Under the pieces are notes generated by a model. It was not told the origin of the DNA, did no database searches, and saw nothing but the letters and a program-made list of their open reading frames with translations. DNA of 45,036 bases, taken from contig NZ_BOOQ01000036.1 in assembly GCF_016863315.1 (NCBI RefSeq), forward strand, positions 1-45,036, written 5' to 3'. This document shows, one piece after another, positions 40,655 to 45,036 of this stretch; the stretch's first letter is position 1; every line of letters starts with the position of its first letter. This stretch comes from Planotetraspora silvatica. GTDB lineage: Bacteria; Actinomycetota; Actinomycetes; Streptosporangiales; Streptosporangiaceae. The position numbers and the translations under genes were made by a program.

Positions 40655-41485
40655 TCAGGCGTAGGGGTCGAACGGGATGCCGGACGGCTTGGCCTTCGCG
40701 AGCTCGCCCTCGAACCAGCCGTCCCTGAGTCCGAATTGGGCGCTGCCGAAATCGTGGTTGACCAGGAGGTCACGGAAGCCGGGCGGGTAATTGTCCCAGC
40801 CGATCAACGGCGGCCACTGCCACCATCCCTTGTGATTCTCCGGCTGTTCGCCGAAATTCGCGAAACGGAAACAGTGCGTGCTGACGCCGTCCTTGTGGTA
40901 GACGATCAGCGGGTGCTTTCCGGTTTCGTCCCAGGGAATGTCGTTCCTCGCGCGAGTCGAGTATTTGCCGTGCGCGGACGCGGAAACGTACATGCCCCAC
41001 TCGCCCTGCACCCAGACCACGACGTGCTCCCAGTCGTGCCGGTGCCCGGCGCTACCGGGGCCCAGTGCCGCCTGGTCCTTCTCGAAGTAGAGCGCGTACA
41101 TGTACGCGCACCAGCCGTTGTTGCACTTGACTCGCGAATAGGCGTTGGTGTTGTCGAGATCCCACGAGTCGCGGCAGTGGCCGTTCTCGGCCCCGCCCAG
41201 CGACAGGCCGGGAGCGATCGTCCCGTCGCGCCCGATCGCCGGAGTGGGGTAGCAGCCGTCGCCGTCGTAGTCGAAGCCCGGCTCGTAAATGCGGTCGGGC
41301 CACGGGGCCGCCCAGTCGAGGGCGGACGGCGGATCCGCGAAGGCCACGCCGGGGAAGACGACGAGCATCGCGATGGCGGCCACGAGGGCGCGGATGGAGA
41401 ACGACAGCTTTCCGAACCGGCGCCGGCGCCGGTTCCTGACCGAAGGTGTGTTGTCCGCCGACTCCCCGGGAGACACCTGTCGCAT
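40655..41485 (-). CDS. Secreted Nep1-like protein (NLP, NPP1 family)
   Basis: The 276-residue protein has a signal peptide (residues about 28-50, ending VAFA) and the NPP1 fold. It carries the exact hallmark heptapeptide GHRHDWE (147-153), preceded by AYMYALYFEKD (127-137), the region matching the plant-recognised nlp20 pattern. NLPs bind glycosylinositol phosphorylceramides of plant membranes and many are cytolytic; some are non-toxic. At least five cysteines suggest disulfides. The ATG at 41485 has AGGAGG at ideal spacing. A strong promoter flanked by palindromes lies upstream (41552-41596). Such a gene in an actinomycete suggests plant contact; toxicity is not shown by sequence. Confidence 0.93.
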   Translation of the reverse strand: MRQVSPGESADNTPSVRNRRRRRFGKLSFSIRALVAAIAMLVVFPGVAFADPPSALDWAAPWPDRIYEPGFDYDGDGCYPTPAIGRDGTIAPGLSLGGAENGHCRDSWDLDNTNAYSRVKCNNGWCAYMYALYFEKDQAALGPGSAGHRHDWEHVVVWVQGEWGMYVSASAHGKYSTRARNDIPWDETGKHPLIVYHKDGVSTHCFRFANFGEQPENHKGWWQWPPLIGWDNYPPGFRDLLVNHDFGSAQFGLRDGWFEGELAKAKPSGIPFDPYA

Positions 41486-41551
41486 CGAACCTCCTCATAT
41501 TTCCTGGGAGATTGAAATGGCCATGGCCCCCGAGGGGTGCGACGTTCTGCA

Positions 41552-41596
41552 CCTTGATCAAGGATCACGGTAGGATCTTGACACCCTGGAGTCAAG
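41552..41596 (-). promoter_or_regulatory. NLP promoter with two palindromes
   Basis: On the minus strand -35 TTGACT (41595-41590), a 17-bp spacer and -10 TACCGT (41572-41567) make a near-ideal housekeeping-type promoter. The dyad CTTGAC-n8-GTCAAG (41577-41596) covers the -35 box, and the perfect palindrome CCTTGATCAAGG (41552-41563) covers the expected start site. Both share CTTGA/TCAAG half-sites, so one dimeric regulator may bind both. Confidence 0.75.
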
Positions 41597-41781
41597 GTTG
41601 AAATAAGCCGGAGTTTAAGGACGCGTGAACCTTCGGCGTCGAGTGCGCCCATGCGGGGAGGCCGGGCGATGCGGGCGGCCGAGAGCCGGCTTCATCTGAG
41701 CGTTATTCCGGGAATCCGTGCGGCAGGACAGGAATGGTCATTCGCCGGCGTCCGCCGAAAGTCGAGGCAGGCGTGTATTCG

Positions 41782-43413
41782 TCAGATCCACGACGGGAAG
41801 AGCATGCGGGCATGCCAGGAGTCATACGGGATGTTCTCCGCGGTGAGCACCGGGTAGAGCCACCAGAAATCGACCAGCACCAGCAGCGTGAACGCGCCCA
41901 CGGCGGCTGCCCCCAACGTCCGCCGGAACGGCGAGGCCTGCACGCGGCCGATGATGATTCCGGCCGCGAGGACGATCGCGAGAATCATGAACGGAACCAT
42001 CGGCAGCGCATAGAACAGGAACATGGTCCGCTGATCGGAAACCGCGTAGTAGAACCACGGCAACCAGCCCACCGCGTAGGTGAGCAGAACCGCACCGGCG
42101 CGCCAGTCACGGGATGCGGTGTACCAGACGATCATGCCGGCGAGCGCGATTATCGCCGCATACCAGATGAGTGGCGTTCCGGTCCCCAGCACCGCCTGGG
42201 CGCAATTCGCGGAACCGCACCCCTTTTCCGACTCATAGAAATAGGGGACGGGCCGCAGCAGCAACGGCCAGCTCCACGGCTCCGACATGTAGGGATGGCT
42301 GGTCTTCAGCCCGGTGTGGAAACCCAGCACACTCGTCTGGTAACCCCACCACGACCGAAGCGAGTCGATGACGAAATAGACGGGGCCGGCCGATGTGGCC
42401 TGGTCCCAGTTGCGGCCGTAGCCTCTGTCCGAGGCGAACCAGCCTGTCCACGAAAGGAGATAGACGAGGCCGGGGACCACGCCCAGCATGACGGAGGCGC
42501 CTGGCAGGTGGCCCGGGAGCGTCCCGAAGTACGGCCTGCGGATCCCGGCTGCCTTGCGGGCTCCGGCGTCCCAGGCCAGCGACATGATCGCGAATCCGAT
42601 GAGGAAGAAGACGCCGCTCCATTTGACGGCGCAGGCCGCGCCGAGGCACAGTCCCGCCCCGAGCCGCCACCACCGGACACCCAATGACGGGCCGTCCGCG
42701 GGTGACCCGCCGGACTCGTGCCAGTCCGCGATCCGCTCACGGTATCTGTCGCGGTCGACGACGAGGCAGGCGAACCCGGCCAGGATCCAGAACATCAGGA
42801 ATACGTCGAGCAGAGCGAATCTGCTCGACGTGAATTCCAGGGCGTCCAGAGCGAGTAGGAATCCCGCGAGGCAACCGAGAAGCGTCGAACGCGTCATGCG
42901 GCGAGCCGTACGGGCCAGGATGAGAATGGAAAGCGACCCGACCAGCGCGGCCATGACGCGCCATCCGAAGGGCGTCATCCCGAAGAGGAATTCCCCCAGG
43001 CCGATCATCCATTTGCCCAGCGGCGGGTGGGCTATGTAGGAGGCGCACTCCGAAAGAGGCTGCGGAGGACAGCGCACGAAAACATCGGTGTTCCCCGCCA
43101 GGAGTCGGGTGTCGGCGATGGGATTCTCGGTCGTGCCCAGCGTCGACTGTTCTACGCCGAACCGGATGAGCGCGTACGCGTCCTTGGCGTAGAAAGTCTC
43201 GTCGAAGACGACTGCCTTGGGCTCTCCGAGACGGAAGAATCGCAGATAGGCGCCGAAAGCAGTGACGAGTAACGGCCCGAGCCAGCCCCACAGGGCGGGC
43301 CCTCGCATCTCCGGAACCAGCCGGCCACGCACTGTGAGATCGCGGTCACCTGTGTCGGCGGCATTGCGTTGCCGCTGCTCAGGCGGCAGGGGCGGGGAAT
43401 CTCTCAATGCCAC
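41782..43413 (-). CDS. pmt: Protein O-mannosyltransferase (Pmt, GT39)
   Basis: The 543-residue integral membrane glycosyltransferase is the actinobacterial Pmt. It has about eleven membrane helices, the catalytic DE motif in VVFDETFYAKDAY (Asp71-Glu72) in the first outside loop, and conserved SYIAHPPLGKWMIGLGE and CAVKWSG regions. It transfers mannose from polyprenyl-phosphate mannose to Ser/Thr of proteins being exported through Sec. Length matches Mycobacterium Rv1002c-type enzymes. The GTG at 43413 has TACGAT 6 nt upstream and no Shine-Dalgarno, consistent with leaderless expression. The two cell-surface genes beside it (NLP and PemK-like) are not obviously related. Confidence 0.93.
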   Translation of the reverse strand: MALRDSPPLPPEQRQRNAADTGDRDLTVRGRLVPEMRGPALWGWLGPLLVTAFGAYLRFFRLGEPKAVVFDETFYAKDAYALIRFGVEQSTLGTTENPIADTRLLAGNTDVFVRCPPQPLSECASYIAHPPLGKWMIGLGEFLFGMTPFGWRVMAALVGSLSILILARTARRMTRSTLLGCLAGFLLALDALEFTSSRFALLDVFLMFWILAGFACLVVDRDRYRERIADWHESGGSPADGPSLGVRWWRLGAGLCLGAACAVKWSGVFFLIGFAIMSLAWDAGARKAAGIRRPYFGTLPGHLPGASVMLGVVPGLVYLLSWTGWFASDRGYGRNWDQATSAGPVYFVIDSLRSWWGYQTSVLGFHTGLKTSHPYMSEPWSWPLLLRPVPYFYESEKGCGSANCAQAVLGTGTPLIWYAAIIALAGMIVWYTASRDWRAGAVLLTYAVGWLPWFYYAVSDQRTMFLFYALPMVPFMILAIVLAAGIIIGRVQASPFRRTLGAAAVGAFTLLVLVDFWWLYPVLTAENIPYDSWHARMLFPSWI

Positions 43414-43466
43414 GCGGCCATCGTAGTGGGGCCGATCTCCATGCTGAGAGTTCGCATCTCGCGCGG

Positions 43467-43546
43467 GCGACCGACCGGCCGGCTCAGCTCGATGCGAGCC
43501 GGCTACGCGACCGACCGGCTGGATCGGCTCGACGCGAGCCGACTAC
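43467..43546. repeat. Two 40-bp tandem copies
   Basis: A 40-bp unit beginning GCGACCGACCGGC and containing CTCGAYGCGAGCCG occurs twice in tandem (43467 and 43507), with a third partial GCGA at 43547. It abuts and overlaps by a few bases the 3' end of the PemK-like gene. Internal GGCTCG/CGAGCC pairs could form hairpins and stop transcription. Confidence 0.65.
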
Positions 43547-43986
43547 GCGAACCGCCAGCCGTAGCGGCGGTGCAGGACCGCGGCGACGCGGGCGAACCTC
43601 TCCCCGTCCAGGATGGCGCCCTCGCGGCGGATGTCGTCCTCGTCGAGTTCGAAGATCCGGTCCAGCCGCAGGTAGGAGTCCCGGCCCTCGCGATCCCACG
43701 TGCCCGAGCCGAGCTCCAGCGCCTCGTCCTCGTAGCCCCGGTCGGGCTCGCGACTGGTCAGCATCATGCCCAGCACCCGGCGTCCATGACGGCCGACGAG
43801 AAGCAGCGGCCGGTCCTTGCCCCGCGCCGGGTCCTCCTCGTACGGGACCCAGGCCCACACGATCTCGCCGGGGTCGGCCAGGCCGTCCAGGTCGGGGGAG
43901 TACTCCAGGGCCGCGGCCCGCTCCACGTCGTATACCTCTCGGACCGCGCCGTGAGCGGGGCGCGGATCCTCGCCGTGATCACGCAT
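43543..43986 (-). CDS. PemK/MazF-like protein, no antitoxin
   Basis: The 147-residue protein shows the opening of the PemK/MazF beta-barrel: PGEIVWAWVPYEEDPARGKDRPLLLVGRHGRRVLGMMLTS, matching the GDIVWxxF...GKxRPVLVV pattern of RNase toxins. The rest is longer and more acidic than a classical MazF, with ELDEDDIRREGAIL near the end. No small antitoxin gene is adjacent, so it may not be an active toxin. The ATG at 43986 has TAGGCT 7 nt upstream, indicating leaderless expression. The function is inferred from the fold only. Confidence 0.75.
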   Translation of the reverse strand: MRDHGEDPRPAHGAVREVYDVERAAALEYSPDLDGLADPGEIVWAWVPYEEDPARGKDRPLLLVGRHGRRVLGMMLTSREPDRGYEDEALELGSGTWDREGRDSYLRLDRIFELDEDDIRREGAILDGERFARVAAVLHRRYGWRFA

Positions 43987-44040
43987 GCCCCGCAGCCTAA
44001 CGGCACCCCGCGCCGAGGTTTTCCCGGGGCTTCCCCGTCC

Positions 44041-44874
44041 TCACTCCAGCCCCGCGCCGATCACGGACAGGAGCTGGAGCTTCTCGTAGCTCTCGCTTCC
44101 CGGGGTCGCGGTGTAGACGACCAGCATCTGGGACTGGTCGGGGTCGTGCAGTGTCTGGCAGTGCAACTCGAGCAGGCCGAGCTGCGGATGCAGCACCCGT
44201 TTGGGCGGGCAGTAGGAGCCGGTGACCGGGTGTTCGCGCCAGATCGCCGCGAATTCGGGGCTCTCGGCGAGCAGGGCGTCGACGATCGCGGCGGCGCGGG
44301 AGTCCGTGCCGTCGCGCGTGTACACGCGGTGCAGGTTCGCCGCGATCAGCCTGCTGTGGATCGGGTGGTCGTCCTCGGGATAGATCGACCGCGTAGCCGG
44401 ATCGGTGAACCACCGATAGTGCAGGCTGCGCGCCGGTCCGGTGTGCGCGCTCTCGTCGCCGATCAGCGCCTTCGACAGCCGTGTCTGCGTCAGCGTCTCC
44501 CCGACATGGTTCACGACCTGGGCGGCGGCGTCCTCGAGCCCGTCGAAGATGCGCATCATGCCCGGCTCGATGTGATCCGTACGGGGGACGCGTCGCGGAG
44601 TGGCGTGGCCCGCGAGGCGGAACAGGTGATCGCGTTCCTCGAGGGACAGGCGCAGGCCGCGGGCGAGCGCGGCGAGCATCTGCTCCGACGGATGCGGCCC
44701 GCGCTGCTGTTCCAGCCTGCTGTAGTAGTCGGCCGACATGTCGGACAACACGGCGACCTCCTCGCGGCGCAGGCCGTCGGTACGTCGTCGCCGGCCCCGG
44801 GGGAGTCCCACGTCCTCGGGCTGCAGCGCCTGCCGGCGGGAGCGCAGGAAGTCGGCCAGTCGGGCCCGGTCCAC
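44041..44874 (-). CDS. XRE-family regulator with MmyB-like ligand domain
   Basis: The 277-residue protein has an N-terminal HTH (about residues 5-75: LADFLRSRRQALQPEDVG, then RREEVAVLSDMSADYYSRLEQQRG) and an MmyB-like ligand domain (about 100-270, with RWFTDPATRSIYPEDD and LHPQLGLLELHCQTLHDPDQSQ). It is the same architecture as the two copies at the other end of the window but clearly a different subfamily by sequence. The GTG at 44874 has GAGGAGG upstream. The upstream region contains a 13-bp tandem repeat. The controlled gene, if adjacent, lies beyond the window. Confidence 0.9.
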   Translation of the reverse strand: MDRARLADFLRSRRQALQPEDVGLPRGRRRRTDGLRREEVAVLSDMSADYYSRLEQQRGPHPSEQMLAALARGLRLSLEERDHLFRLAGHATPRRVPRTDHIEPGMMRIFDGLEDAAAQVVNHVGETLTQTRLSKALIGDESAHTGPARSLHYRWFTDPATRSIYPEDDHPIHSRLIAANLHRVYTRDGTDSRAAAIVDALLAESPEFAAIWREHPVTGSYCPPKRVLHPQLGLLELHCQTLHDPDQSQMLVVYTATPGSESYEKLQLLSVIGAGLE

Positions 44875-44955
44875 GGCTCGGTCCTCCTCTGCGAGGTCTC
44901 AGATGACGGCACAGTCGCGCCGTTTACAACGAATGCGTGGTCAGGGATGTTTCCC

Positions 44956-45036
44956 CCGCAGTGCCCACCCGCAGTGCCCACCCGCAGTGCCCACCCGCAG
45001 TGCCCACCCGCAGTGCCCACCCGCAGTGCCCACCCG
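44956..45036. repeat. 13-bp tandem repeat at window edge
   Basis: The unit CCGCAGTGCCCAC occurs at least six times in perfect tandem with period 13 (starts 44956, 44969, 44982, 44995, 45008, 45021), and a partial copy runs off the edge. It lies upstream of the XRE gene. The true length is unknown because the window cuts it. Confidence 0.92.

Noticed and set aside
43467-45036. CRISPR-like repeats near the right end
   Set aside because: The 40-bp and 13-bp repeats are directly tandem with no unique spacers, and no cas genes are present.

Overview
The window is GC-rich chromosomal DNA of an actinomycete, probably a soil filamentous actinobacterium. The host guess rests on high GC, many GTG starts, numerous ECF sigma factors, TetR, XRE(MmyB-like) and LuxR regulators, an F420/LLM-type oxidoreductase and a Pmt-type protein O-mannosyltransferase. 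I cannot name the genus. No rRNA, tRNA, CRISPR array, phage or intact insertion sequence was seen. The content looks accessory: mostly regulators, small-molecule-modifying enzymes and decayed gene fragments.

Layout. 1-2.7 kb: a tandem pair of XRE regulators, one decayed, then a small SHOCT-type membrane protein and an unknown HTH-like protein. 2.7-9 kb: a divergent FAD-monooxygenase/TetR pair, a divergent carboxymuconolactone decarboxylase (CMD)/ECF41-like sigma pair, a hydrolase remnant, a divergent secreted hydrolase/TetR pair and an acidic unknown. 9.1-14.5 kb: a second CMD/ECF41 pair, then a STAS protein, a SigG-like ECF sigma factor, an alpha/beta hydrolase, a DinB-type enzyme and an ABM-like protein. 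14.5-17.5 kb: a 31-residue peptide gene directly before a prolyl oligopeptidase, then a YeiH transporter remnant. 17.5-24.8 kb: LLM oxidoreductase and deaminase (operon) divergent from an Lrp regulator, a kinase/response regulator/Lnt-like operon, an IS5-type transposase remnant, an atypical SDR and a second SigG-like sigma factor. 25-31.4 kb: small enzymes, a second kinase/regulator pair, GNAT, and a TetR/methyltransferase pair with twin operators over the start region. 31.5-39.2 kb: three HisKA-type kinases with no response regulator, around a giant LuxR (LAL) regulator; one kinase lacks its phosphoacceptor histidine. 39.3-45 kb: metallophosphoesterase, a secreted Nep1-like (NLP) protein with a strong promoter bracketed by palindromes, a Pmt mannosyltransferase, an orphan PemK-like protein, a third XRE regulator and a 13-bp tandem repeat running to the window edge.

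How it works together. Four ECF sigma factors carry SnoaL/NTF2-like tails and none has a neighbouring anti-sigma gene, so the tails probably act as the built-in control. Promoter elements can be read: TGTCA-n16-CGTC sites of the ECF41 type lie in both CMD/sigma regions, and a 15-bp element followed at identical spacing by GGTC sits before the STAS and hydrolase genes that flank the first SigG-like gene. Many genes have a TAnnnT hexamer 6-7 nt before the start codon, so leaderless transcription looks common.

Most worth following: the pseudokinase/kinase tandem, the NLP and its regulatory region, the peptide/prolyl oligopeptidase pair, and the two readable sigma-factor promoter families.
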